DNA of 64,000 bases from Sphingobium baderi (GTDB lineage: Bacteria > Pseudomonadota > Alphaproteobacteria > Sphingomonadales > Sphingomonadaceae), in assembly GCF_001456115.1 (NCBI RefSeq), contig NZ_CP013264.1, positions 3,490,501-3,554,500 on the forward strand. The letters are read 5' to 3'. Below, one piece after another: positions 26,031 to 34,968 of this stretch (position 1 is the stretch's first letter; every line of letters begins with the position of its first letter). The position numbers and the translations under genes are program-made. Below the pieces are notes generated by a model that worked only from the letters and a program-made list of their open reading frames with translations, searched no databases and was not told the DNA's origin.

Positions 26031-27035
26031 TCAGACGGTCAGAACGATCTTCCCGAAATGCTCGCCCGCATCCATGCGCGCGTGCGCTTTTGCCGCTTCC
26101 ACGAGAGGGAAGCGCTGATCCATCGCCGGCCGCAACCGGCCTTCCTCCACCATGGGCCAGACGACCCGCATCAGTTCTTCGGCGACCAGCGTCTTGAAGG
26201 AGACCGGACGGCTGCGAAGCGTCGATCCGGTCAGCGTCAACCGCTTGCTCATGATAGTGGGAAGAAACACGGTGCTTTTGGCACCGCCCAGCACGGCGAT
26301 CGAAACATGGCGGCCATCTTCGGCCAGACACTCGATATTGCGCGGCACATAATCGCCGCCCACCATGTCCAGCACGGCCTGGCACCCCTCCCCGCCGGTG
26401 ATGCGCCTGACCTCCGCGACGAAATCCTGCGTGCGATAGTTGATGGCGTGATGCGCGCCCCATTGCCGCGCCTGCTCGCATTTTTCGTCGCTGCCGCAGG
26501 TCACGATGATGGTGATGTCGAACAGCCGGCACAGCGTGATCGCCATGGTGCCGATGCCGCTCGTCCCGCCATGCACCAATACGGTATCGCCTTCGACCAC
26601 ATAGGCCCGCTCGAAAAGATTGGTCCATACGGTAAACAGCGTCTCCGGCAGGGCGGCCGCCTCGACGATATCGTAACTGTCCGGCACCGGCAGGCATTGG
26701 CCCGCGGGCGCAACCGCATATTCCGCATATCCTCCGCCCGGCAGCAGAGCGCATACCCGCTGCCCCACCAATGCTCCGGATTGGGAAGCGGCAGCCACGA
26801 TGGTGCCTGATACTTCAAGTCCCGGAATATCCGGCGCTCCGGGCGGCGGCGGATATTTGCCCATGCGCTGCAGGACGTCCGGCCGATTGACGCCGGCCGC
26901 AGCTACCCGGATCAATACTTCGCCTTCCATCGGAAGCGGGACCGGACGCCGTTCCGGCACAAGCGCTTCCGGCCCACCCGGCGCGGAAATGCCGATGGCC
27001 ATCATTTCATCCGGCACTGCGCTCTCAAAACCCAT
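26031..27035 (-). CDS. NAD(P)H-quinone oxidoreductase (zinc-independent MDR family)
   Basis: The 334-residue protein is a medium-chain dehydrogenase/reductase of the QOR/PIG3 branch. It has RVAAAGVNRPDVLQRMGKYPPPPGAPDIPGLEVSG, VCALLPGGGYAEYAV, and the nucleotide-binding VLVHGGTSGIGTMAI. Catalytic-zinc ligands of the alcohol dehydrogenases are missing, as expected. It probably reduces quinones or enones with NADPH in the cytoplasm. The ATG at 27035 is chosen because the N-terminal strand is complete from there. It is divergent from the DUF1192 gene. Confidence 0.9.
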   Translation of the reverse strand: MGFESAVPDEMMAIGISAPGGPEALVPERRPVPLPMEGEVLIRVAAAGVNRPDVLQRMGKYPPPPGAPDIPGLEVSGTIVAAASQSGALVGQRVCALLPGGGYAEYAVAPAGQCLPVPDSYDIVEAAALPETLFTVWTNLFERAYVVEGDTVLVHGGTSGIGTMAITLCRLFDITIIVTCGSDEKCEQARQWGAHHAINYRTQDFVAEVRRITGGEGCQAVLDMVGGDYVPRNIECLAEDGRHVSIAVLGGAKSTVFLPTIMSKRLTLTGSTLRSRPVSFKTLVAEELMRVVWPMVEEGRLRPAMDQRFPLVEAAKAHARMDAGEHFGKIVLTV

Positions 27036-27133
27036 GACTCGCCGCCCCCGATCGCATTGCTACATCATAGAAATCGCATGTGAAGTTTGCGCCCTTATTG
27101 ACAGACTGCCTTGCAGGGTCAACATTGGCTTTC

Positions 27134-27331
27134 ATGGACTTGGACGACGATCTGCCACGCAAGGCCGATAATCCGCTGGCCCAGTTGATCCGACAGGATT
27201 TGGGGCCGTTGTCCGTTGCCGATCTGGAAGCGCGTATCAAAGCGCTGGAGGGTGAATTAGCCCGAACCCGATCAAAGATTGAAAGCGCCGTTAACCATAA
27301 GGCAACCGCCGAGGCGTTATTCAAGCGATGA
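27134..27331 (+). CDS. DUF1192 family protein
   Basis: The 65-residue protein starts MDLDDDLPRKADNPLAQLIRQDLGPLSVADLEARIKALEGELAR, the DUF1192 signature, and ends in a charged coiled-coil. Function is unknown; the family occurs only in alphaproteobacteria. Its stop overlaps the start of the 55-codon ORF that follows (ATGA). Confidence 0.85.
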   Translation: MDLDDDLPRKADNPLAQLIRQDLGPLSVADLEARIKALEGELARTRSKIESAVNHKATAEALFKR

Positions 27332-27495
27332 ACCCGCGCCTCGCCCCTAGCGACCCCAGGATGGGCTTTCATTCTTCGGGTTTTCTGGGGCACGGGCAGT
27401 CCGGCAATTCCGGCGATCAGGACAGGCATCTTGATCCGCCGTCGAGCAATGCCGACATATGGTTCAAGATCGCCCCTTCTTGGGGCCAGGAGTAG
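27328..27495 (+). CDS. Candidate 55-aa ORF coupled to DUF1192
   Basis: An ATG overlapping the DUF1192 stop by four bases opens a 55-codon frame that ends 7 bases before clpA. The product is rich in Gly, Ser, Pro and His (MNPRLAPSDPRMGFHSSGFL, ending WFKIAPSWGQE) and has no recognisable domain. The overlap and the fit into the gap argue for translation; the composition argues for caution. ClpS, often found before clpA, is not encoded here. Confidence 0.35.
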   Translation: MNPRLAPSDPRMGFHSSGFLGHGQSGNSGDQDRHLDPPSSNADIWFKIAPSWGQE

Positions 27496-27502
27496 AACAG
27501 AC

Positions 27503-29821
27503 ATGCCATCTTTCGCACCCGCTCTCGAGACCACGCTGCACAATGCGCTGACTCATGCGTCCGAGCGTCATCATGAATATGCGACGCTGGAGCATCTCCT
27601 GCTCGCCCTGATCGACGACGAGCATGCGTCGAAAGTGATGCAGGCCTGCGGCGTGGAGCTTGGCGAACTGGGCGACGCCGTCACCCAATATCTCGACCAT
27701 GAACTCGACAGCCTGAAGGTGGAGGGCCAGTCCGACCCCTCCCCCACCAGCGGTTTTCAGCGCGTCGTCCAGCGCGCGATCCTGCACGTCCAGTCATCCG
27801 GCAAGGATGAGGTGACGGGCGCCAATGTCCTCGTCGCGCTCTTTTCGGAGCGGGAGAGCTATGCCGTCTATTTCCTCCAGCAGCAGGATATGAGCCGCCT
27901 CGACGCGGTCAGCTATATCAGCCACGGCGTCGGTAAGGGCACGTCCGCGCCCGAAGCGCGCGAAGCGAAGGGCGCTCAGGAAGAAGAAAAGAAGGCGCAG
28001 GACAGCAAGGGCAAGAAGGACAGCGCCCTGGAGCAGTTCACCGTCAACCTCAACGAAAAGGCCGAGCGGGGTAAGGTCGATCCGCTGATCGGCCGCGCGG
28101 CCGAAGTCGACCGGACGATCCAGATCCTCTGCCGCCGATCGAAGAACAACCCGCTCTATGTAGGCGATCCGGGCGTCGGCAAGACAGCCATCGCCGAAGG
28201 TCTGGCGCGCAAGATCATAGAGGGCGACGTGCCCGACGTGCTCAGGGAAGCCGTGATCTATTCGCTCGACATGGGCGCGCTGCTTGCCGGAACCCGCTAT
28301 CGCGGCGATTTCGAGGAGCGGCTGAAGGCCGTCGTCACCGAGCTTGAGAAGATGCCTCATGCGGTGCTCTTCATCGACGAAATCCACACCGTCATCGGCG
28401 CGGGCGCGACCAGCGGCGGCGCGATGGATGCGTCCAACCTGCTGAAACCTGCCTTGTCCGGCGGTACGATCCGCTGCATCGGCTCGACCACCTACAAGGA
28501 ATTTCGCAATCATTTCGAGAAGGACCGCGCCCTGCTGCGCCGGTTCCAGAAGATCGACGTCAACGAACCCACGGTAGAGGACACGATCAAGATTCTCGCG
28601 GGCCTGCGGAGCGCCTTTGAGGAGCATCACAACGTCAAATATACGCCCGACGCGATCAAGTCGGCGGTCGAGCTTTCGGCTCGCTACATCAACGACCGCA
28701 AGCTTCCCGACAAAGCCATCGATGTGATTGATGAAGTCGGGGCGATGCAGATGCTGGTAGTGCCTTCAAAGCGCAAGAAAACGATCACCCCCAAGGAGAT
28801 CGAAGCGGTCATCGCCACCATGGCGCGCATCCCGCCCAAGACGGTGTCGAGCGACGACAAGACGGTGCTGGGCGCGCTGGACACCGATCTCAAGCGCGTG
28901 GTCTTCGGCCAGGACAAGGCGATCGAGGTGCTCAGTTCCGCGATCAAGCTGTCCCGCGCGGGACTGCGCGATCCGGACAAGCCGATCGGCAACTATCTCT
29001 TCTCCGGCCCCACCGGCGTCGGCAAGACAGAGGTCGCGCGCCAGCTCGCCAACCTGCTCGGCATCCCGCTCCAGCGTTTCGACATGTCGGAATATATGGA
29101 GCGCCACTCGGTCAGCCGCCTGATCGGCGCGCCTCCGGGTTATGTCGGCTATGATCAGGGCGGCCTGCTGACCGACGCGGTGGATCAGAATCCGCACAGC
29201 GTCCTGCTGCTGGACGAGATCGAAAAGGCGCATCCCGACTTGTTCAACATCCTGTTGCAGGTCATGGATAACGGCCGCCTGACCGATCACCACGGCAAGA
29301 CCGTCGATTTCCGCAATACTATCCTCATCATGACCACCAATGCCGGTGCGTCGGACATGGAGAAGGAGAGCATCGGTTTCGGCAACATCACGCGCGGCGA
29401 TGTGCAGGAGGATGCGGTGAAGAAGCTTTTCACCCCCGAATTCCGCAACCGTCTCGATGCAGTGGTTCCCTTCGGCTATCTGCCGCCGGAAATCGTCGCC
29501 CGCGTCATCGACAAGTTCGTGCTCCAGCTCGAACTGCAACTGGCCGACCGCGATGTCCACATCACGCTGGACGATGATGCGAAGGCATGGCTGACGGCGC
29601 GCGGCTATGACAAGCTCTATGGCGCGCGTCCCATGGGCCGTCTGATGCAGGAGAAGATCAAGCAGCCGCTGGCCGAGGAACTTCTGTTCGGCAAGCTCGT
29701 CCATGGCGGTGAAGTCCATGTCCGGCTGAAGGACGATGCCCTCGCCTTCGAAATCACGCCCGCCGCGCCCAAAAAGGGCAAGAAGGGTGGCAAGCCGAAG
29801 GCAGCCGAACAGGCAAAATAA
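27503..29821 (+). CDS. clpA: ATP-dependent Clp protease ATP-binding subunit ClpA
   Basis: The 772-residue protein starts MPSFAPALETTLHNALTHAS, with the repeated Clp N-domain. It has two AAA+ modules: Walker A GDPGVGKT near residue 221 and GPTGVGKT near 502. GARP and LLFGKL at the C-terminus are typical of ClpA, as is the IGF-like loop region for ClpP contact (ESIGFGN). It unfolds substrates, including N-end rule proteins brought by ClpS, for ClpP. The acidic/Lys linker around residues 152-180 is species-variable. AGGAG lies about 11 bases before the ATG. Confidence 0.96.
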   Translation: MPSFAPALETTLHNALTHASERHHEYATLEHLLLALIDDEHASKVMQACGVELGELGDAVTQYLDHELDSLKVEGQSDPSPTSGFQRVVQRAILHVQSSGKDEVTGANVLVALFSERESYAVYFLQQQDMSRLDAVSYISHGVGKGTSAPEAREAKGAQEEEKKAQDSKGKKDSALEQFTVNLNEKAERGKVDPLIGRAAEVDRTIQILCRRSKNNPLYVGDPGVGKTAIAEGLARKIIEGDVPDVLREAVIYSLDMGALLAGTRYRGDFEERLKAVVTELEKMPHAVLFIDEIHTVIGAGATSGGAMDASNLLKPALSGGTIRCIGSTTYKEFRNHFEKDRALLRRFQKIDVNEPTVEDTIKILAGLRSAFEEHHNVKYTPDAIKSAVELSARYINDRKLPDKAIDVIDEVGAMQMLVVPSKRKKTITPKEIEAVIATMARIPPKTVSSDDKTVLGALDTDLKRVVFGQDKAIEVLSSAIKLSRAGLRDPDKPIGNYLFSGPTGVGKTEVARQLANLLGIPLQRFDMSEYMERHSVSRLIGAPPGYVGYDQGGLLTDAVDQNPHSVLLLDEIEKAHPDLFNILLQVMDNGRLTDHHGKTVDFRNTILIMTTNAGASDMEKESIGFGNITRGDVQEDAVKKLFTPEFRNRLDAVVPFGYLPPEIVARVIDKFVLQLELQLADRDVHITLDDDAKAWLTARGYDKLYGARPMGRLMQEKIKQPLAEELLFGKLVHGGEVHVRLKDDALAFEITPAAPKKGKKGGKPKAAEQAK

Positions 29822-29841
29822 GCGTCGGGTAATTCGGATAG

Positions 29842-29870
29842 AAAAGGGCGGCCTCCGGCTGCCCTTTTTT
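29842..29870 (+). terminator. Rho-independent terminator after clpA
   Basis: AAAAGGGC(G)GC pairs with GC(T)GCCCTTTT around a CTCCG loop and is followed by a T run. It ends clpA about 20 bases after the stop. Confidence 0.8.
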
Positions 29871-29945
29871 ATATCCCTGCCGTCGTAAAGTGGCCCCCTA
29901 CCTTCCGAACCTGCTACAGCATGGCAAAGCCAAGGGAGAGCTTCG

Positions 29946-30575
29946 ATGGCAGAGATCACCTTCTACACAAACCCCATGTCACGCGGCCAGATCGTGCGAT
30001 GGATGCTGGAGGAGGTTGGCGAACCATATGACCTCGTCCCACTCGACTATGGCACCGGCATGAAGGCATCCGACTACCTCGCCATCAATCCCATGGGCAA
30101 AGTTCCCGCTATCGTCCATGCCGGAAAAACGATCACCGAAGCCGCAGCCATCTGCGCCTATCTGGCTGATGCCTTCCCGGCGGCCCATCTTGCTCCGCCT
30201 ATTGACCGCCGCGCCGATTATTACCGCTGGCTCTTTTTCGCGGCTGGCCCCGTGGAAGCGGCGGTGACCAACAAGGCTCTCGGCTTCATCATCCCGGAAG
30301 GCCGGGAACGAATGGCGGGATATGGAACGTTCGACCACACCATAGATGCATTGGAAAGCGCCGTTTCAGGCCCCGGCTGGATTTGCAGCGATCAGTTTAC
30401 CGCAGCCGATGTCTATGTCGGCGCGCAGATTGATTGGGGACTTCAATTCGGCACCATTCCCAACCGCCCATCCTTTGATGCCTATGCCGTCCGCCTTCGC
30501 GACCGTCCCGGCTATCAGCGGCAGAGGGAATTGGACAATGCTCTGATCGCCAAGATGCAGCGAAACAGCCAATAA
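29946..30575 (+). CDS. Glutathione S-transferase family protein
   Basis: The 209-residue protein has the thioredoxin-like N-terminal domain (ITFYTNPMSRGQIVRWMLEEVGEPYDL; NPMGKVPAIV with the cis-Pro; TITEAAAICAYLADAFP for the glutathione gamma-Glu site) and an all-helical C-terminal domain. The catalytic position near Ser12 is plausible for a bacterial beta- or theta-like class. Substrate unknown. Ribosome-binding site AAGGGAGAG precedes the ATG closely. Confidence 0.9.
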   Translation: MAEITFYTNPMSRGQIVRWMLEEVGEPYDLVPLDYGTGMKASDYLAINPMGKVPAIVHAGKTITEAAAICAYLADAFPAAHLAPPIDRRADYYRWLFFAAGPVEAAVTNKALGFIIPEGRERMAGYGTFDHTIDALESAVSGPGWICSDQFTAADVYVGAQIDWGLQFGTIPNRPSFDAYAVRLRDRPGYQRQRELDNALIAKMQRNSQ

Positions 30576-30576
30576 A

Positions 30577-30605
30577 AAGCCCGGCAGAATGAACCGCCGG
30601 GCCTT
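30577..30605. terminator. Hairpin between convergent GST and BI-1 genes
   Basis: AAGCCCGGC pairs with GCCGGGCCTT, with one bulged base, between the two convergent stops. A-rich and T-rich sides are short, so termination strength is uncertain. Confidence 0.5.
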
Positions 30606-30626
30606 CCCATCAAATATAATCTTTGC

Positions 30627-31367
30627 TCAGTCCCGGCTGCTACCCATGAAGCGCAGCAGGAACAGGAACATGTTGATGAAGTCGAGATAAAGGTTCAGCG
30701 CCCCCATCACGACCGACTTGCCCATCATATCCGTGCCCGCGACATGGGCGTAGATGCTCTTGATTTTCTGCGTGTCATAGGCCGTCAGGCCCGCGAACAG
30801 CAAAACGCCGACGACGCTGATCACCAGATCCATAACGCTGGAACGCAGGAACAGGTTGATGAGGCATGCCACCAGCAAGCCCACGAGCCCCATGATGAGG
30901 AAGGTGCCAAAGCCTGACAAATCCTTCTTCGTCGTATAGCCCCACAGGCTCAATCCCGCGAAGGCTGCTGCCGTGGCAAAAAAAGTCTGCGCGATCGACG
31001 TGCCGGTATAAACCAGGAAGATCGACGCCAGCGACAGGCCCATCACCGCGGCATAGGCCCAGAACATCGCCTGCATTGCAAAAGTCGAAAGCCGGTTTAC
31101 GCCAAAGCTCATCACCATGACGAAGACAAGCGGGGCGAACATGATGACATATTTCAGGATGCCGGGGCCTGCCAGGATCTGCAACGCCAGACCGCTGGAG
31201 GCGAACAGCATGGCGACCAAACCCGTCAGCAGAACGCCGCTCGCCATATAGTTATAAACCGACAGCATATAGGCCCGCAGGCCAGCGTCAAACGCCTCGC
31301 CGCGCGCTACCGTGGCGCCGCCGCCAAAGCCCGCAATGTCGGAACGGGGGTCGGACCAGTTGGCCAT
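30627..31367 (-). CDS. Bax inhibitor-1/YccA family membrane protein
   Basis: The 246-residue protein has seven hydrophobic helices after a hydrophilic start (MANWSDPRSDIAGFGGGATVARGEAFDAGLRAYM). The BI-1 family signature is seen in YDTQKIKSIY and in GALNLYLDFINMFLFLLRFMG. Bacterial members (YccA, YbhL) interact with the FtsH protease or leak calcium. GGAGAA lies before the ATG at 31367, which fixes the start although the frame is open upstream. It is divergent from thpR. Confidence 0.93.
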   Translation of the reverse strand: MANWSDPRSDIAGFGGGATVARGEAFDAGLRAYMLSVYNYMASGVLLTGLVAMLFASSGLALQILAGPGILKYVIMFAPLVFVMVMSFGVNRLSTFAMQAMFWAYAAVMGLSLASIFLVYTGTSIAQTFFATAAAFAGLSLWGYTTKKDLSGFGTFLIMGLVGLLVACLINLFLRSSVMDLVISVVGVLLFAGLTAYDTQKIKSIYAHVAGTDMMGKSVVMGALNLYLDFINMFLFLLRFMGSSRD

Positions 31368-31487
31368 GAGTAAATTCTCCTTCGCCGGCATCCATCCGCC
31401 GGTTTTTGCATTATCGGCTGTTCCGTCACTGAATTCAAGCGGTCTGACGGACATGACGAACCCAGGCCGGAAACCTATATAAAGGCA

Positions 31488-32018
31488 ATGCATCGCCTGT
31501 TCATCGCCATTCGCCCACCCCTCTTCATCCGCTCTCAGCTACTGACGCTGATGGAAGGCATTGCGGGCGCGCGTTGGCAGAATGACGATCAGCTTCATTT
31601 GACCCTTCGTTTCATCGGCGAAGTGGATCAATATATGGCCAATGATCTGGCCGATCTGTTGGGAACGGTTCGGTTCCATCCCTTTACCGTCGAACTTGGC
31701 AGCGTGGGTTGCTTTGCATCCAATGGTCGACCCAATAGCCTGTGGGTTGGCCTACGCCCTTGTGACGCGCTCATGATCTTGCACCGCAAAATCGACCATC
31801 TCTGCGTCACGCTCGGCCTGAAACCGGACGCTCGCGCCTATCTGCCGCATATTACGATCGCACGGTGCGGACGGTCCACTGCATCGGTCGAGCCATTCAT
31901 GAAGCGCCATGCGAACTTTTCAAGCGCGCCGTTCGAGGTGAGCGGCTTTTCATTATATGAAAGCCATCTCGGTGGAGAAGGGGCAACCTATAATCAGGTT
32001 GCCCACTATCCCGCCTAA
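31488..32018 (+). CDS. thpR: RNA 2',3'-cyclic phosphodiesterase (ThpR)
   Basis: The 176-residue protein has the two HxTx motifs of the 2H phosphoesterase family, LHLTLRFIG and PHITIARCG, and the typical RLFIAIRPP start and PFEVSGFSLYESHLGGEGATY ending. It opens 2',3'-cyclic phosphates of RNA and can ligate tRNA halves in vitro. The ATG at 31488 begins directly with the conserved MHRLFIA. Confidence 0.94.
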   Translation: MHRLFIAIRPPLFIRSQLLTLMEGIAGARWQNDDQLHLTLRFIGEVDQYMANDLADLLGTVRFHPFTVELGSVGCFASNGRPNSLWVGLRPCDALMILHRKIDHLCVTLGLKPDARAYLPHITIARCGRSTASVEPFMKRHANFSSAPFEVSGFSLYESHLGGEGATYNQVAHYPA

Positions 32019-32091
32019 GCCAATGCAGGTTCCGCAGTCAGAGCCTATTTATCTCATCTCTCGCGCGCTTTTCCATCATCCATGCGCTGTG

Positions 32092-32637
32092 TCAGCCCGC
32101 AGTCAACACGCCGCACGCCACGCGTCCGCCCGCATTGCCGGCAGGGTCCGTTTTATTGTCGTCCGCCTGCGCGTGGATGACGACAGCCGCCCCATCTGCA
32201 TCCAGCAACGGCGTCGCACCGGAACTGACAAGCCCGCCGGGGATCACATATTCCATCTCACCCGTGCCATCCGCCCCGGCGAGCATGTTGGGCATATCGC
32301 CCATATGCATGCCTTGGGGATTATCCTTGCCGTGCTGACGACCCGTCGGATTCCAGTGCCCGCCTGCGCTCGCGAAATCGGGCGCAGTACAGACTCCGGT
32401 GGTATGAAGATGAACCGCATGAAGCCCAGGCGTCAGCCCCTCCGCCCGCACGAAAACATGAAGGCCATCCGCTGCCTGAGTGACCTTTGCCTCTCCTCGT
32501 GCCGTAGCATCGCCCGCCAGCAGTTTTGCATGCGCCACGGGCGCCTCGGCGAGAGAAGCCGGTTCATTGGAAGCCGTCGCGCAAGCCCCAACGGTGGTGA
32601 ACAAGGGCAAAGCCCAAGCGATCGAAGCAAATTTCAT
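32092..32637 (-). CDS. sodC: Cu/Zn superoxide dismutase family lipoprotein
   Basis: The 181-residue protein begins MKFASIAWALPLFTTVGACATA, a signal with a lipobox-like VGAC, so it is likely anchored in the periplasm. Copper/zinc ligands are seen in GLHAVHLHTTGVC, AGGHWNPTGRQHG and VVIHAQADD, with disulfide cysteines in GVCTA and RVACG. It removes superoxide outside the cytoplasm. GGGAG lies eight bases before the ATG at 32637. Confidence 0.92.
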   Translation of the reverse strand: MKFASIAWALPLFTTVGACATASNEPASLAEAPVAHAKLLAGDATARGEAKVTQAADGLHVFVRAEGLTPGLHAVHLHTTGVCTAPDFASAGGHWNPTGRQHGKDNPQGMHMGDMPNMLAGADGTGEMEYVIPGGLVSSGATPLLDADGAAVVIHAQADDNKTDPAGNAGGRVACGVLTAG

Positions 32638-33150
32638 GGAGCAAACTCCCGGATACAAACAGGAAAGCGAACGCAGCAAGAGATGATTTGTTGCACGTTC
32701 GAACCAACTTGTCATCGGTTCCCATGAAAGAATGGGATTTTGGTCGGCGCGTTCGAATAGCCCACGCATCTCCCAAATGCATCGCCAACTCAATCCATGA
32801 GCGGTGAAACAGGGCTGAACGGATAAGCAACTCACAAAAGAGCCGCTTGCAACTTGCAAACGGGCGATGATTTTCGGCCAATTGCGGACATTTACCGAAA
32901 CATCAACATCCGTTCGCCCTGAGCAGGCGCTGCGCCCTTCGACTGACTGCTTGCAATAGTAGTTTCAGGATAAACTTGGCCTCTGACCAGGCCGAATACC
33001 CCTATCGAAGAGGCTGGCACCACCTATGCCTTCGATACGCCACTACGACAAGCTCAGTGGCTACTCAGGACGAATGGGGAAGGAAGCGGACGATCCCGCC
33101 GCCCCATGAAAACATTCGGCATCAAGGTTGCAAACCGCAAATCGCCAACG
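32638..33150. other. Intergenic region between sodC and ompA terminator
   Basis: About 510 bases without a supportable gene. It holds a REP-like repeat at 33029-33079 and a second related fragment near 32910-32945 (GTTCGCCCTGAGCAGG and CCCTTCGACTG). The rest is low in coding character. Confidence 0.6.
33029..33079 (+). repeat. Dispersed REP-like element, copy 1
   Basis: The element contains CTTCGATACGCCACT, then GACAAGCTCAGTGGC, then ACTCAGGACGAATGG. GCCACT and AGTGGC form a hairpin stem. A nearly identical copy in the opposite orientation is at 49479-49530, and a diverged one at 53131-53181. Confidence 0.75.
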
Positions 33151-33180
33151 AAAAAGGGCCGGTCTTGCGACCGGCCCTCT
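33151..33180 (-). terminator. Rho-independent terminator of ompA
   Basis: On the minus strand GGGCCGGTC pairs with GACCGGCCC around a GCAA tetraloop and is followed by TTTTT. It lies just after the ompA stop at 33208. Confidence 0.88.
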
Positions 33181-33207
33181 TCCATCTTTCCCGAAACGGG
33201 AGGTCGA

Positions 33208-34257
33208 TTACTGACCCGAACCCGGACCGTAGGTGATTTCCACGCGACGGTTCTGCAGTTCGCGAACGCCGTCGGCGGTTTCGACGCGGGGGTTCGATTC
33301 ACCGAACGCCTGGGTCGTCATCACGCCGTCAGGGATACCCTTCGACGCCATGTAGGCCTTGACCGCATCAGCACGGCGCTGAGACAGGCCGACGTTGTAC
33401 GATGCCGAACCCGAACGGTCCGCATAACCCGCCAGCATGACCTGGGCGCTGCCGCAGTTGCTGTAGGCCGAAACCGCGTTGTCCAGAATGGTGGCTGCGT
33501 CAGGCGTAACGTCCGACTTATCCCATTCGAAGAACACGATGTACGGTCCAGGGCTGCATTCCACGACCGGCGGAGGCGGCGGCGGAGGCGGCGGAGGCGG
33601 CGGGGGTGGCGGCGGAGGCGGCGGCGGAGCAGCCGGCTCACCGAAGTTGTAGGTCAGGCCAAGCAGCAGGCTGTGCGTACGCAGCTTGGTCCGGACATCC
33701 GACCCAGCCGGGCCAGCCGTGGCATAGTCGTTGACCAGCTTGATCTTGTCCTGGTTGAAGAAGCGATACTTCAACGAAACATCGACATTGCTGCTCAGCG
33801 GATAGCGAACACCCGCCAGTGCCTGCCAGGCAAAGCCCGTATCGCTGTCATTGACGAGATCCGTAGCCAGCTTGCCGCGCGAAACGCCGACACCGCCACC
33901 GACAAAGCCCTGAAGGCCGTCATCGGGACCGAAGTCAAGCAAGCCGTTCAGCATGAACGAAAGGGCAGAGGCCGCACCACCGAAGCCGGACTTGTCCAGA
34001 TCAACCTTGGCGCGCTTGTAGGCCGCTTCAGCTTCAAGACGGAAGCTACCGAAATCGTAGCCGATGTTGGCGTCGAAATCATAACCCTTGTGGTAATCGA
34101 CGTCCGGAACCGTCACTCCGGGATTGAACCTGATATCCTGATCTTCGACCAGCAGCACACCGGCGTCTACGCCGACATACCAACTATTGTCACGCGCCAG
34201 AGCCGGGGTGGCCAGGGCGCTAGTCGCAAGAGCAGCCGCGAGGGCAAGCTTCCGCAT
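33208..34257 (-). CDS. OmpA family outer-membrane protein
   Basis: The 349-residue protein has a signal peptide (MRKLALAAALATSALATPALA), an eight-strand beta barrel (about 22-205, with GFVGGGVGVSRG and LKYRFF strands), a linker of 20 consecutive prolines, and a C-terminal OmpA domain. That domain has GYADRSGSASYNVGLSQRRADAVKAYM and the ending NRRVEIT, which bind peptidoglycan. It ties the outer membrane to the cell wall. AAAGGGGA precedes the ATG at 34257. The proline run is coded by GGCGGA-like repeats on the plus strand and is prone to slippage. Confidence 0.94.
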   Translation of the reverse strand: MRKLALAAALATSALATPALARDNSWYVGVDAGVLLVEDQDIRFNPGVTVPDVDYHKGYDFDANIGYDFGSFRLEAEAAYKRAKVDLDKSGFGGAASALSFMLNGLLDFGPDDGLQGFVGGGVGVSRGKLATDLVNDSDTGFAWQALAGVRYPLSSNVDVSLKYRFFNQDKIKLVNDYATAGPAGSDVRTKLRTHSLLLGLTYNFGEPAAPPPPPPPPPPPPPPPPPPPPVVECSPGPYIVFFEWDKSDVTPDAATILDNAVSAYSNCGSAQVMLAGYADRSGSASYNVGLSQRRADAVKAYMASKGIPDGVMTTQAFGESNPRVETADGVRELQNRRVEITYGPGSGQ

Positions 34258-34345
34258 TTGGATTCCCCTTTCAAAAGTGTCACGAAGGACTGCTGAAACC
34301 CTGTATCCACAAGAAAGTTTCATGGCAAGTCCACAATTAGCGAAA

Positions 34346-34368
34346 CTGTTGCAAAAAAGACGCAACAG
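34346..34368. promoter_or_regulatory. Inverted repeat upstream of ompA
   Basis: CTGTTGC and GCAACAG form a 7-bp perfect inverted repeat with a 9-base A-rich spacer, about 90 bases before the ompA ATG. It could be an operator or a terminator-like structure of the GTA-end gene. No regulator is assigned. Confidence 0.35.
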
Positions 34369-34435
34369 GAAGGGTTTAGCGCCTTTGCCGAGCTAATCGG
34401 AAGCGCTCATTCGATGATGGCACATATCAACATAG

Positions 34436-34939
34436 TTATGCAGCGATTAATCCGTGCGTCCGCAATATATTGAGAATCGCATCTATCGCCCCGCGAGCCT
34501 GACCGTCGATCACCAAGCCGCCCGAAGGATTGCCGATAGCGCCCATACGCTCCCCCACAACACGGGCGTCATTCACATATAGACCATCGGGACGACAGGC
34601 GCCGGAACGCCATACCGCACCATCATGATGCATCGCATGGCCACGGTCCACCACCCAGAGCGCCAGTCCCGCCATCGCCGAAGCGAAGCGCCAGCCACCC
34701 TCGGTCCAGCAGGCCACCATGCCTTCCCGCCCCACCCATTCGCCCGAAGCATCCGCGCCGACGATCCAGCATTCCCCGGCCGATGGTGTTGCGGGCGGTT
34801 CCCCCAGATCGGCGCTCTGCACCTGTCCGTGCAACAGCATGTCGATGCGCGTCAGCGCCTCATTGTGAAACATTTCCTTCTGCGCCTGCCCCGCGAAAAG
34901 CAGCGGCAGTTCCCAGCGCGGCGTCATATCCATCGTCAT
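34436..34939 (-). CDS. DUF2793 domain protein, distal end of the GTA cluster
   Basis: The 167-residue protein begins MTMDMTPRWELPLLFAGQAQKEMFHNEALTRIDMLLHGQ, the DUF2793 signature, and continues with AGECWIVGADASGEWVGREGMVACW. The domain is common among alphaproteobacterial GTA and phage structural genes, often beside tail-tip proteins. Its last 35 residues (VVGERMGAIGNPSGGLVIDGQARGAIDAIL) may be a separate adaptor. GGGGAG lies six bases before the ATG at 34939. It follows the g15 homologue after 29 bases and closes the cluster. Confidence 0.75.
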   Translation of the reverse strand: MTMDMTPRWELPLLFAGQAQKEMFHNEALTRIDMLLHGQVQSADLGEPPATPSAGECWIVGADASGEWVGREGMVACWTEGGWRFASAMAGLALWVVDRGHAMHHDGAVWRSGACRPDGLYVNDARVVGERMGAIGNPSGGLVIDGQARGAIDAILNILRTHGLIAA

Positions 34940-34968
34940 TGCCAACTCCCCTCAACGCTACATGGCCT

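Noticed and set aside
32690..32730. GTTCGAAC near the sodC upstream region, like a T-loop
   Set aside because: The stem beside it does not pair and no other tRNA arms are present.
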